From Opitutaceae bacterium (GTDB taxonomy: Bacteria; Verrucomicrobiota; Verrucomicrobiia; Opitutales; Opitutaceae), in contig JANQKU010000195.1 of the NCBI GenBank assembly GCA_028280955.1, positions 1 through 46,965 on the forward strand: DNA of 46,965 nucleotides, given 5' to 3'. Below the pieces are notes generated by a model that saw only the letters and a list, made by a program, of their open reading frames with translations, was not told the origin of the DNA and ran no database searches. Positions 28,760 to 37,793 of this stretch are shown here, piece after piece. Position 1 is the stretch's first letter. Each line of letters begins with the position of its first letter. The position numbers were made by a program, and so were the translations under genes.

Positions 28760-28781
28760 GGGTCTTCGGGTCTTTGCGTGA
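28760..28781 (+). repeat. right arm of inverted repeat around the GxxExxY gene
   Basis: The plus strand reads GGGTCTTCGGGTCTTTGCG followed by TGA. The pair of arms brackets the whole GxxExxY coding region plus about 30 bases of leader. No short target-site duplication is evident directly outside the arms. Confidence 0.7.
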
Positions 28782-28969
28782 AATACTTTCCACAAATTAT
28801 CAGGATAATTGAAAAAGATTAGAGAAATTTCATTCCCTCCTTAGAATCTAAAATGCCAGTAGACACCCTACTCTGTCAACAGATGAAACTGACCAGAAAT
28901 AACACGACTCAGCCAAAAGCGAAATATTGACGAAGATTATATAAGCATCGTCTAATCAAATTGATAATA

Positions 28970-29410
28970 ATGGAAACCATCGACCTTTATACAAAATGCC
29001 TGCAGGCTTCGATTTCTCCTATTGTCCTCATTTCGGGTGTTGGTCTCATCCTGCTTTCTCTCACCAACCGATTGGGGCGGACAATTGATCGAACCAGAAC
29101 CTTTGCGGCAACGCTTGAATCCGAACCACCCGAGAAAAAAGAACGAAGGCTCATCCAAATGAAAATTCTCTATCGGCGCAGTCAACTTCTCCAGATATCC
29201 ATGATTGCCATTACCTTCAGTATCGCCTGCAGCAGTTTTATTGTTCCCGTCATTTTTTTTATGACCCTATTCGACGCACCGATTGGTATCCTTCAAGTCT
29301 CCCTTCTCTTTTTCAGTATTATCGGTATCATTGTATCTGCCATCACTCTTTTAATTGAAGTCACTTTAGCGCTCAAAGCTCTCAATCACGAAGTAAAAGA
29401 TCTCGTTTAG
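28970..29410 (+). CDS. DUF2721 family small membrane protein
   Basis: This is a 146-residue protein with three hydrophobic segments at roughly 14-32, 74-99 and 104-130. The N-terminal text SISPIVLISGVGLILLSLTN, then RLGRTIDRTR, is characteristic of the DUF2721 family, whose function is unknown. A polar stretch rich in Glu, Lys and Arg separates the first membrane segment from the others. I chose the ATG at 28970; a TTG three codons earlier is in frame. It lies between the inverted-repeat GxxExxY gene and tdh, and is flanked on its 3' side by a third repeat copy. There is no visible link to the glycan genes. Confidence 0.75.
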   Translation: METIDLYTKCLQASISPIVLISGVGLILLSLTNRLGRTIDRTRTFAATLESEPPEKKERRLIQMKILYRRSQLLQISMIAITFSIACSSFIVPVIFFMTLFDAPIGILQVSLLFFSIIGIIVSAITLLIEVTLALKALNHEVKDLV

Positions 29411-29483
29411 ATTCCCTTATAATATCAAGGCATCTTCTTTTCAGAAAATCTTTTCTCTGCTCTTCTTATTTTCTTTCATCTTT

Positions 29484-29505
29484 AGGTCTTTGATGCTTAG
29501 CGTGA
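29484..29505 (+). repeat. third, diverged copy of the GxxExxY-flanking repeat
   Basis: AGGTCTTTGATGCTTAGCG followed by TGA has the same orientation as the right arm at 28760-28781. Over a 34-base stretch I count 24 matches. It is in the leader of tdh, 18 bases before its ATG, so it could affect tdh expression or mark a former second insertion. Confidence 0.5.
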
Positions 29506-29523
29506 GGTTCTTCTCATTTGCAT

Positions 29524-30552
29524 ATGCAAGCCCTCGTCAAACAATCCTCAGGCCCTGGCCTTACCCTCACCGATGTTCCTCTGCCGGAACCTGGCATCAA
29601 CGATGTTCTCATTAAAATAGAGAAAACCTCTATCTGCGGAACAGATGTCCATATCTACAACTGGGATAAATGGGCTCAAAAAACCATTCTTCCACCTATG
29701 ACGATTGGTCATGAATTTGTCGGGAGAGTCGAAAAAAGTGGCTCCAATGCATACGGATTTATTAAGGGTGATCTCGTGACAGGTGAAGGACATCTGGTTT
29801 GTGGCCTCTGCCGTAACTGCCTGGCAGGACGCCGCCATCTTTGCAATGACACCAAAGGCGTTGGTGTTAATCGCAACGGCGCTTTCGCAGAATACCTCTG
29901 TATCCCATCATCTAATGTTTGGCATGCTGCTCCAGAAATCCCCACAGATATTTTATCTTGCTTTGATCCTCTGGGAAATGCCGCTCACACTGCCCTTACC
30001 TTCGATCTGTTGGGAGAAGATGTTCTTATCACAGGAGCAGGACCCATTGGCTGTATGGCTGCTGCTATCGCTAAACAAGCTGGAGCACGTCATATTGTTG
30101 TTTCAGATGTAAATCCCTACCGGCTCAACCTGGCAAAAAGATTGGGAGCAACTCTAACCGTCGATGTGAGAAAAGAATCTCTTCTCGACGCTCAAAAGAA
30201 ATTGGGAATGAGAGAAGGATTTGATGTCGGGCTCGAAATGTCAGGTAACCCTATTGCCCTCAACGACATGATCTCTGTCATGTTCCATGGAGGGAAAATC
30301 GCACTTTTGGGAATTCTCCCCAGTGAAACCTCTGTCGACTGGAATGCCATTATTTTCAACGGACTCACTCTTAAAGGTATCTATGGAAGAAAAATGTATG
30401 AGACTTGGTACAAAATGACATCGATGATCCAGTCCGGCCTCGATGTTTCTCCCATCATCACTCATCATTTTCACTATACCGATTACGAAGCCGCTTTTGA
30501 ACTGATGTCTTCAGGAAAAAGCGGAAAGATTATCTTAGATTGGGAAAAATAA
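29524..30552 (+). CDS. tdh: L-threonine 3-dehydrogenase (zinc-dependent)
   Basis: It oxidises L-threonine to 2-amino-3-oxobutyrate with NAD+. The 342 residues follow the E. coli enzyme closely, including [18 protein letters not shown] at 38-55. Catalytic zinc residues C38, H63 and E64 and structural zinc cysteines C93, C96, C99 and C107 fall at the same numbers as in E. coli. The NAD site reads [11 protein letters not shown], and [12 protein letters not shown] is also conserved. The start is ATG 29524, not the in-frame TTG two codons earlier. The usual partner kbl (glycine C-acetyltransferase) is absent here. Its presence in a glycan region could mean use of threonine from glycopeptides (mucin-like O-glycans hang on Thr and Ser), which is speculation. 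Confidence 0.9.
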   Translation: MQALVKQSSGPGLTLTDVPLPEPGINDVLIKIEKTSICGTDVHIYNWDKWAQKTILPPMTIGHEFVGRVEKSGSNAYGFIKGDLVTGEGHLVCGLCRNCLAGRRHLCNDTKGVGVNRNGAFAEYLCIPSSNVWHAAPEIPTDILSCFDPLGNAAHTALTFDLLGEDVLITGAGPIGCMAAAIAKQAGARHIVVSDVNPYRLNLAKRLGATLTVDVRKESLLDAQKKLGMREGFDVGLEMSGNPIALNDMISVMFHGGKIALLGILPSETSVDWNAIIFNGLTLKGIYGRKMYETWYKMTSMIQSGLDVSPIITHHFHYTDYEAAFELMSSGKSGKIILDWEK

Positions 30553-30558
30553 AAAATC

Positions 30559-31206
30559 TTACGGCAGAAATAGTCGACAAGTATTGCTCATCTCATCATA
30601 AATCCCGAGCGCTTCGAAAATACTGCGGGCAAAAACTCGATGACCATATTCATTGGGATGAAATTCATTACTCATCCACATAAAGAACTTCTCGGAATTC
30701 CTTTCCCAAATCTTGGTGTGGTCAATCAACGGTAAATTCTTTGCCTGGGCCACTCGCCGATTCGCCTCCATAAAATGATCGATATGGGGACTACGATCGG
30801 GAGCCTGTCCCGGAAGAATCGGACAAGTTGTTTGGATAACAGCAACCGCTCCCAACTGTTCAATCTTTTCGGTTAACGTCATCAAATTACGCTCGAATTC
30901 TTGAACATTGATATCATTCCCATCACTACAATCATTCATCCCAATCATAATGAAAATCACATCTGGTTTGAATTGAGCGACCCGCCAATCAAAACCGTTT
31001 AGCAATCCCCTTGTGTTATCCCCCGAAATAGCGCTGTTTATGACTAAATCCATCGGTCTCCCTAATTCAAAACGAACACGCTCCGAAAACAATTCGACAT
31101 AGTCTCGATAACCATAGGTATGGAGAGCCCCATGCGTAATGCTATCTCCATAAAACAACCATCTCACCGGTTTTTCATTTTTTAGAAAATCTTTCACTCG
31201 CTTCAT
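30559..31206 (-). CDS. SGNH/GDSL-type esterase, cytoplasmic
   Basis: This is a 215-residue hydrolase without signal peptide. Block I is FYGDSITHG with nucleophile S22, block II is at SGDNTRG, block III is IGMND (N91), and block V is NEFHPN with H183. In block V the usual aspartate three residues before the histidine is replaced by N180, so the triad may work as a dyad or use the adjacent E181. Such enzymes remove acetyl or other acyl groups from carbohydrates. The start is the ATG at 31204-31206; a GTG two codons upstream is also in frame. It is the only minus-strand gene in the catabolic stretch apart from GxxExxY and converges on tdh. Confidence 0.8.
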   Translation of the reverse strand: MKRVKDFLKNEKPVRWLFYGDSITHGALHTYGYRDYVELFSERVRFELGRPMDLVINSAISGDNTRGLLNGFDWRVAQFKPDVIFIMIGMNDCSDGNDINVQEFERNLMTLTEKIEQLGAVAVIQTTCPILPGQAPDRSPHIDHFMEANRRVAQAKNLPLIDHTKIWERNSEKFFMWMSNEFHPNEYGHRVFARSIFEALGIYDEMSNTCRLFLP

Positions 31207-31267
31207 TACCACGAAGAATCTATTTCTTTAAATCAGGATCAAGATAAACCGACTTTCGAACCCTAAC

Positions 31268-32752
31268 ATGAAAGAACTTGAATGGCTTTGGCCTTATCCA
31301 CAAAGCGTAAAACTGACAGAACCATTTCCGGCTCCTACAGAACTCTCATTCCAAGGAGACTCTCCTCCGGCAATCTTTGCTCAAGATTTTGATAATCTCA
31401 AAAATGTCTCTATCACAAAGAATCCGGATGCTTATCCCATTGAGCTGAAAAGTGATAATCCCTCCCTTAATCCCGAAGGATACCATCTTACTTTAACAAA
31501 ATCTAAAGGGACTCTCTCCGCTGGGAGCTCAGCAGGTCTCTCCTATGGATTACAGACTCTCTTACAAATTATTGCACTATCGCCAGGCGGATCTTGGTCC
31601 GAAATGGAAATCAACGACAGACCTGCTTACCGTAAACGCTGCTTTATGGTTGATTTAGGGCGTAGTATTTTCCCACTACCGATGCTGAAACGAATCATCC
31701 GTATTCTGCATCGCCTAAAAATGAATCAACTTCATCTCCATCTCTACGATGATGAAATCTGTGGACTACGTTTTGAGGGCTTACCCTTTGGCAAAGACAA
31801 TCCCTATGCCATGTCGATGGATGACTTCTCCGAACTCGTTCATTATGCAGAATCCTATCATGTCGAAATCATTCCTGAATTAGAGGCATGGGGTCACGTG
31901 GGATCCTTAGTTCATCATCGAAAAAACCTACGCGGCGGAGAAGGCATGTACCATGGATCTTCTTTTCTTATCTGTGAAGAGATCTTCACTCTGATCAAAG
32001 AAATGGTTTCACAAGTAGTCAAAGTCATGCCCGGCAAGACAACGATCCATCTCGGACTCGACGAAGCAGAATGGTTTTTAGGATCTGACATGCCTCAAAG
32101 CTACACTCCCTCCGATATGGTCGAACGGTATTACAACATTCTTCAGGAAATTGGAGTAGCACAAAATAAGGAGCTCACATTGCGCATATGGGCCGACCAT
32201 GCCGGACGGCCTGTTCCGGAACACATTCAAGACAACGTCATCATTGAACCTTGGCAATACTGGCAAGCCCGATATGACAGTATCGACGAGGCCGTAGAAA
32301 AATATTCCGGAAAAGGTAAAATGCGTTGGATGGCCGGTGCCGGCATTAGCGTTGGGCAATACCGTGGGGCTTATCATGCCACCCGCTACTGGAGTAAACA
32401 GGCTCAAAAAAGTCCCAATATCGACGGCATTAATATTACCTTCTGGGGTACAAATGACCTCGAAAGTAAGTTCATCAGCTTATTTTCCGGAGCTTATCAC
32501 ATCTGGAACCCATCTTCTCCAATAGATTTCGCAGAAATCCAGGACTATGAAGATTATGACCGAACAGTCTTTCCCATCATGCATTGGTGGCAGGGTAACT
32601 TCCGTGACGGATTCCCGGATGAATTGCGAAAAGATCGCGGTCCGATGACACATATGGGATACTATCTCTGGGGAGAAAAACATGGCCACCCCGTTTCTCC
32701 CGAAGGCGCTGAAGCCAATACCCTATTTGGTCATGATTTTATCAACGAATAG
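31268..32752 (+). CDS. glycoside hydrolase family 20-like beta-N-acetylhexosaminidase (first)
   Basis: This is a 494-residue protein, with no signal peptide. The N-terminal GH20b-like domain (1-115) ends in SYGLQTLLQII, and the TIM barrel begins at YRKRCFMVDLGRSIFP, the GH20 entry strand. The catalytic pair is D265-E266 in HLGLDEAEW (family H-x-G-G-D-E), and EIIPELEAWGH matches the third barrel strand. The enzyme should release terminal GlcNAc or GalNAc with substrate-assisted catalysis. The sequence HLHLYDDE replaces the usual W-H-x-x-D-x-Q strand, so specificity may differ from classical hexosaminidases. Lack of a signal suggests it works on imported oligosaccharides. It follows the divergent SGNH gene and starts a rightward series. 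Confidence 0.82.
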   Translation: MKELEWLWPYPQSVKLTEPFPAPTELSFQGDSPPAIFAQDFDNLKNVSITKNPDAYPIELKSDNPSLNPEGYHLTLTKSKGTLSAGSSAGLSYGLQTLLQIIALSPGGSWSEMEINDRPAYRKRCFMVDLGRSIFPLPMLKRIIRILHRLKMNQLHLHLYDDEICGLRFEGLPFGKDNPYAMSMDDFSELVHYAESYHVEIIPELEAWGHVGSLVHHRKNLRGGEGMYHGSSFLICEEIFTLIKEMVSQVVKVMPGKTTIHLGLDEAEWFLGSDMPQSYTPSDMVERYYNILQEIGVAQNKELTLRIWADHAGRPVPEHIQDNVIIEPWQYWQARYDSIDEAVEKYSGKGKMRWMAGAGISVGQYRGAYHATRYWSKQAQKSPNIDGINITFWGTNDLESKFISLFSGAYHIWNPSSPIDFAEIQDYEDYDRTVFPIMHWWQGNFRDGFPDELRKDRGPMTHMGYYLWGEKHGHPVSPEGAEANTLFGHDFINE

Positions 32753-32834
32753 TTTTTAGAGCTTTACGATAGATTCCGGTATCTTTCATTTTTGAGTGTG
32801 TGTCTTTTTTGTTCCTTGCCGGCACACCCTCTCA

Positions 32835-33512
32835 ATGAATTCTTTTCTTAAAATACCCTATCTCAATTTGTTGTTTCCTCCGGAGGGGATGATCAGACCA
32901 CTGCAAGGACTCAGACTTTTTGACTTAGCGAAGCAAGCCAGAGGAAATATTTTGGAGATTGGTAGTTGGGTGGGCAAATCAACCAGCTACATTGCCAATG
33001 GCGTTCGGCTCAATCGACATAAGCCTCATTTTAAGACTGTCGATAATTATTTCACCAACACGGATGAATGGGAATCTTTTTATGGAGAAAGCCTCAACGA
33101 TAAACCAGAGTGGTCTCGAAATATTTATTTAAAACATATTCAGAGACCGGGTGGCGTCATCGAATCCCTCCGCGAAAACCTAACTGATCGAAACCTTCTA
33201 TCTTCTGTGGAAATCCTCAAAGGCGATTTCCTGACGCTTGAATTCACCAAAAAATTTGAACTCATCTTTTGTGATGCCTCTCACGATGCAAATGAAGTGA
33301 GACGCAATCTTCCTAAAATTATCTCACTTTTGGAACCAAACGGTATCTTGGTTTGCGACGATTTTCGATATTCCAACATGTTTGAAGCCCTCGATGAAGT
33401 TCATCGTTTTAAACGCATCTTTGTTCATCGGCACATGATTTTCGCGACCAACAGAGAACTCAACCATCAGCTCAGAGGTCAGACCTTCCTTGGTTGCAAA
33501 CGCCACAGATAA
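32835..33512 (+). CDS. class I SAM-dependent methyltransferase (Methyltransf_24-like)
   Basis: This soluble protein of 225 residues carries the SAM-binding loop ILEIGSWVGKST at 39-50 and motif II-III strands FELIFCDASHDANEVRRNL and LEPNGILVCDD. The pattern E-I-G-S-x-x-G-K-S-T is typical of the Methyltransf_24 and cephalosporin-hydroxylase-like group, which often modifies sugars or small hydroxyl compounds. The frame is open further upstream from a GTG at 32796, but the ATG at 32835 matches the family N-terminus better. Substrate unknown. It lies between the GH20 and nitrilase genes with short spacers, so it is likely part of the same transcript. Confidence 0.75.
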   Translation: MNSFLKIPYLNLLFPPEGMIRPLQGLRLFDLAKQARGNILEIGSWVGKSTSYIANGVRLNRHKPHFKTVDNYFTNTDEWESFYGESLNDKPEWSRNIYLKHIQRPGGVIESLRENLTDRNLLSSVEILKGDFLTLEFTKKFELIFCDASHDANEVRRNLPKIISLLEPNGILVCDDFRYSNMFEALDEVHRFKRIFVHRHMIFATNRELNHQLRGQTFLGCKRHR

Positions 33513-33533
33513 ACACCCTCAAAGATTAGCTCC

Positions 33534-34385
33534 ATGCCAACCTCCAAAAAACTCAAGATAGCAACCTGCCAATTCTCCGTTGGTTCAGACATCAAACGAA
33601 ATTCCCGTCAGATACAGAGACAAATCCTCTCTGCCAAAACACAAGGAGCCGATGTCGTTCACTTTTCCGAATGCGCCCTTAGTGGTTATGCCGGAGTTGC
33701 CTTCACTTCGTGGAAAAATTACGATTGGGATACTCTACACGACGAAACGAAAAAAATCTGCCAACTCGCGAAAAAAACAAAACTCTGGATTATCCTGGGA
33801 AGTAATCATCCTCTCACCGGCTCACACCTCCCCCACAACTCCCTCTACGCGATCAATCCAAAAGGAGAAGTCGTCGAACGATACGATAAGCGATTCTGCA
33901 CGGTTGACGATTTAAAGTATTATACACCGGGAAATCATTTTCCCGTTATTAAAATAAAAGGAGTTCTCTGTGGCATGCTCATCTGTTACGATCTTCGATT
34001 TCCCGAACTGTATCGTGCTTATAACAAACTCGGTGTGCGCTGTATCTTTGACTCCTTCCACAATGCCAGGCACAAAGGCCCTACCGTCCATACCACTATT
34101 ATGCGGCCTTCATTACAGGCGCATGCATCAGCCAACTATATGTGGATTAGCGCTCCGAACTCCTCTGCCTACTATCAACTCTGGCAGAGTGTTTTTATTC
34201 TTCCAAATGGTCTTATCGCTAAATCGCTTACGCGACATAAAGCAGGCATTATGCTAAATACAGTCGATCTCAATGAACCTCACTACGATGCCTCCGGCCC
34301 TTTCCGAAAAGACGCGATGCGAGGAAAATTATACAGCGGAAAATTGGTCCGCGACAAACGCAGTTCCGACAAAACAATCTATTAA
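33534..34385 (+). CDS. carbon-nitrogen hydrolase (nitrilase superfamily amidase)
   Basis: This is a 283-residue cytoplasmic hydrolase with the full nitrilase triad: E46 in HFSECALSGYAG, K119 in RYDKRFCT and nucleophile C151 in GMLICYDLRFPE. Length and the segment GSNHPL...HNSLYAINPKGEVV are family-like. These enzymes cut amides, ureides or nitriles. In a glycan cluster it could act on an N-acyl group or on an amide released from an amino sugar, but I know of no direct precedent and keep this as inference. The start is the ATG at 33534, 21 bases after the methyltransferase stop, with the next gene 9 bases after its own stop. Confidence 0.82.
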   Translation: MPTSKKLKIATCQFSVGSDIKRNSRQIQRQILSAKTQGADVVHFSECALSGYAGVAFTSWKNYDWDTLHDETKKICQLAKKTKLWIILGSNHPLTGSHLPHNSLYAINPKGEVVERYDKRFCTVDDLKYYTPGNHFPVIKIKGVLCGMLICYDLRFPELYRAYNKLGVRCIFDSFHNARHKGPTVHTTIMRPSLQAHASANYMWISAPNSSAYYQLWQSVFILPNGLIAKSLTRHKAGIMLNTVDLNEPHYDASGPFRKDAMRGKLYSGKLVRDKRSSDKTIY

Positions 34386-34394
34386 AAAATTCAA

Positions 34395-37300
34395 ATGATT
34401 CAGCTTACCCCTCGCCCTTTACAACGTCTTACCCCACTCGATTCTTCAGTCGATATCATCATCTCAGCTCCTGAAAACGACATAGGCAAATCAGCGGCGA
34501 AGGAACTACAAGAAGCTCTTCAAAATTTAGGAGCCAATGCCAGAGTGGAGGCAAATCCATCCTTCGATATCCTTACAGAGCCCCAAGGCCCGGTTTTCTT
34601 GATTGGCAATCTCAGCGATAGTGAATGTGTAAAAGAACTTTATTTCCGTTTTTTCTGTTCTACCGATTGTACTTACCCCGGCCCTGAAGGCTACGAAGTG
34701 CGCACTCTCATGGACCCCTTGGGCACAGGGTATAATATTATTCATCTAGGATATTCAGATATTCCAGGACTTAAAAAAGGCCTAAGCTATCTTCTCAGTG
34801 TCATAGAAAATCCATTACCCTTTCTCTCAAAACAGGAAGTGACTCAAATACCAATGCCCGATCATTACGCCGAAATGATTCGCCAAAAAGAGCTCCCTGA
34901 ACCGGAATTGGAATGGCAAGTCGAAAGTAGTGACGGGTATACCCATAAAGGCTTTCTGGCTTATCTGACAGGAGAAACAGATCTACTCAAAACTTCCCAG
35001 GATGTCTGGCGAGCCATCCTCCGCTATGGCGTTCCTGAAGGTGACTTCAATATCCGGGATCTCCATCTCAGAATGTCCCACATCATCGCTTCGTATCGCC
35101 TCCTCGAAAGTGTAGGAATGATCGAAGAAGACCTGCGGCAACCCTTCCTTCAATTCATTCTCGATTGGATTTGCAGTGATCAAGGTATCTGCAAAGTAAA
35201 TATACCACTCTATACAGCTCCAGACTACCCCAGGCAAAATCACGGCCTTATTCCAGGATTGGCCCTCGCTTATTTTGCCGACTACTGCGAACGACATCAC
35301 CCAGAAATTGAAGAATGGAAAAACTGGAAATCTGTTTCGGAACAAATTTTTCAACCCTATTATAAGGGAAGCTGGAAGCCACTCTGCGATGGCCTTTGTC
35401 ATGGTTGGTTTTTATCGCAACCACCCATGATCGACTATGCTTTACTTGAGCCAAAGCATCAGTTTTTTGAAAGCGGAGGCGCACGCAAAGCTGGAGAATG
35501 TGCTATCGCCATCGTGAATAACCTTGGATGGATGCCCTGTTCCGGCGATGGAGGGCTTCTCCGATCTTTCCCTGCACCCAGCCTGCGTGCCGCAGCAGCC
35601 TGGCATCGAGATGGACGCTATACTTTTGTGAATAATCTCGCCGAAAGATTTCGAAATCTGCGTTCACAAGTCTTTCTTCCCAGAGCCTTCGATATAGGTG
35701 TTGAGCCGGCGATTCCCATTGATTCGATCGGATTGACCGTGATCAAGGTAGACCCTATTGTTCATGAGGTTTTTGAAAAAAACCCGGATCTTACAGAAGG
35801 CATCTTTGATACCCCACCCGATGCTCCCATCGAACGCTGTTTTGATAAACTTGCTTTTCGAGCAGGCTGGGAACGTAAAGATGCCTATCTATTGATCGAT
35901 GGTCTGGGCTCCGGTTCACATGCCTATGCCGACACACTCGATGTATTGGATTATTCAAGACATGGAGTTAGCTTCATCGTTTCCGACACAGGGTGTTACT
36001 ACCCCGAAACAGAAAACCACTCTGTCCTCACCATTATGCGTGATGGTTTATCGGGGACCGTTCCCAGTTTTGCCGAACTCCTCGAATCCTCTTATAATTC
36101 TGACCAAGGCGGCTATGTCCGTATGAAACTCAACAATTATAATGGAGCCGACTGGATCCGAGAAATTTTCTTTTTTCCGGAAATTGGAGTTCTTTTTCAT
36201 GACACTGTCAGAGCCAAGCAATCGGGATCGTATGTTCTGGAAAACCACTTACGCACTCCTGGAAAAGCGACCCTCCAGAAGAATAAGCTATCTGCCCAAA
36301 GATCTGTAGAAAAGGGAAACGATATTCATTTTCAGCTCTCCGGAACCTGCAATCATCCTCACTCCATCAGTGTGAAGGAACAAAGCAAATCACTACAATA
36401 CGATCGCAAACTGCCGGGACCCCCGGTACCTCCGGAAGAAAACATGGGGCTTTTATGGCAAAAGCGTTATAGTACCGATGATAAGGTCATCACTGTTTTT
36501 ACCACACGAACCGTTCTCGAGTTGGAACCGGAAGAATCGGTATCTTTTACCCACTTCGCTCAAATTCGCACTGAGAACGAACCCGAATACCAACTCAAGT
36601 CAGTGGATGGGACCCATATAACCCTTTCCGGTCCGGAAAAAGTTGAAATCATTTCCCACGAAAAACCATCTATTCAAAAACAGGAAACAATTTCCTCCAG
36701 CCAAGAAAGCATTAAGCGAGGTCACCTTGAATTTGAAACAGTGGCAAATCTTGATGAAAAGACGACGGCAATGGCGCCTAGCCTGAGTGGAGGAATTTAT
36801 TGTAGCAGTGAAACCGGTCGCCTCATCTTCTATAGTACATCCTTTACCAAAGAATGGGAAACCTCCCTCGAAGGCCCCATCCACGCACTGTCAGTTTCAT
36901 CAGAACCCGAAGGAGAAACCTGTTTTGTCGGACACGGCAAATCCGCTCTTTCCTCGGTCACAAAAGGAAAAATAAATTGGACCCACCAAATCGATGCCAT
37001 TCCCTCTTACTCATACTGGTGGGAGCTCTTTCATCCATCGGCTGTTGCCGTCAAAGCAGCTAAAACACAGGAAGGCACCATCATCTACGTAGGCTGTGGA
37101 GATAAGATTTTTAGAGGCTTTGATCCAAAGGGAAACCAGAAATGGGTTTTTCGCTACGACAATGGAGTGCCCGGCCAAATATATCCCATTGATCTGGATT
37201 TCGATGGAAATGAAGAAGTCCTCGTCGGAGGTGAAGTTATTAGCAACCAATCCACTTGTCGTATACTGAAACCAAACGGACAGTTAATTAAGGAAATCCC

Positions 37301-37790
37301 GATTGAAGGTTGGACCAGCCGAATGACCGCCGTTACCGCTGAATGGACAGGTGAATCCTGGTTTTTAGCTATCGGCGCTAACCGGGCCAACAACCTTCAT
37401 CTTTATCAGCTTCAGGCCGAAAAATCCGAAGCTATTTCTTTGAAAATCAAACAATGTTTCATCAACAGATTGGCCGGAGAAGTAAAAGGAGTCTCTATCG
37501 ATTTGCCAAAACAACGCCTCTATGCAGCAACTTCCCAAGGCTACCTTCTTGGATTGGACTTTACAGGCAATATACTTTGGCATGCCGAATGCATGGATCC
37601 AATTGATCGCTTCGAAAGACTTTCTGACAATCTCTTGATTGTTGAGTCCACTGGAAAAACATCCACCCTTACTCCTTCCGGAAAAATGCTCTCTGAAACA
37701 ACCTCTCCGAAACCATGGGATGCTGGATTTACGACAAAAGATAAAGCCATCTTCGCCAGTGATCATAAACTTCTTCGTTTGCATCTATAA
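34395..37790 (+). CDS. large heparinase II/III-like protein with C-terminal beta-propeller
   Basis: This is a 1131-residue protein that I cannot name precisely. Layout by eye: residues 1-165, an N-terminal alpha/beta domain like that preceding some alpha-glucuronidases (ENDIGKSAAKELQEALQNLG); about 170-470, a helical part that could be an alpha/alpha toroid; about 490-760, a beta-rich part containing GLGSGSHAYADTLDVLDY, which resembles the heparinase II/III C-terminal strand pattern H-x-H-x-D; 778-1131, a beta-propeller with repeated blades such as GNQKWVFRYDNG and GNILWHAECMD (PQQ-like). No signal peptide is seen. If the middle part is a lyase, the substrate would be a uronate-containing glycan, in line with sulfatases and GH20s nearby. 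Catalytic residues are not certain. Confidence 0.65.
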   Translation: MIQLTPRPLQRLTPLDSSVDIIISAPENDIGKSAAKELQEALQNLGANARVEANPSFDILTEPQGPVFLIGNLSDSECVKELYFRFFCSTDCTYPGPEGYEVRTLMDPLGTGYNIIHLGYSDIPGLKKGLSYLLSVIENPLPFLSKQEVTQIPMPDHYAEMIRQKELPEPELEWQVESSDGYTHKGFLAYLTGETDLLKTSQDVWRAILRYGVPEGDFNIRDLHLRMSHIIASYRLLESVGMIEEDLRQPFLQFILDWICSDQGICKVNIPLYTAPDYPRQNHGLIPGLALAYFADYCERHHPEIEEWKNWKSVSEQIFQPYYKGSWKPLCDGLCHGWFLSQPPMIDYALLEPKHQFFESGGARKAGECAIAIVNNLGWMPCSGDGGLLRSFPAPSLRAAAAWHRDGRYTFVNNLAERFRNLRSQVFLPRAFDIGVEPAIPIDSIGLTVIKVDPIVHEVFEKNPDLTEGIFDTPPDAPIERCFDKLAFRAGWERKDAYLLIDGLGSGSHAYADTLDVLDYSRHGVSFIVSDTGCYYPETENHSVLTIMRDGLSGTVPSFAELLESSYNSDQGGYVRMKLNNYNGADWIREIFFFPEIGVLFHDTVRAKQSGSYVLENHLRTPGKATLQKNKLSAQRSVEKGNDIHFQLSGTCNHPHSISVKEQSKSLQYDRKLPGPPVPPEENMGLLWQKRYSTDDKVITVFTTRTVLELEPEESVSFTHFAQIRTENEPEYQLKSVDGTHITLSGPEKVEIISHEKPSIQKQETISSSQESIKRGHLEFETVANLDEKTTAMAPSLSGGIYCSSETGRLIFYSTSFTKEWETSLEGPIHALSVSSEPEGETCFVGHGKSALSSVTKGKINWTHQIDAIPSYSYWWELFHPSAVAVKAAKTQEGTIIYVGCGDKIFRGFDPKGNQKWVFRYDNGVPGQIYPIDLDFDGNEEVLVGGEVISNQSTCRILKPNGQLIKEIPIEGWTSRMTAVTAEWTGESWFLAIGANRANNLHLYQLQAEKSEAISLKIKQCFINRLAGEVKGVSIDLPKQRLYAATSQGYLLGLDFTGNILWHAECMDPIDRFERLSDNLLIVESTGKTSTLTPSGKMLSETTSPKPWDAGFTTKDKAIFASDHKLLRLHL

Positions 37791-37793
37791 ACA

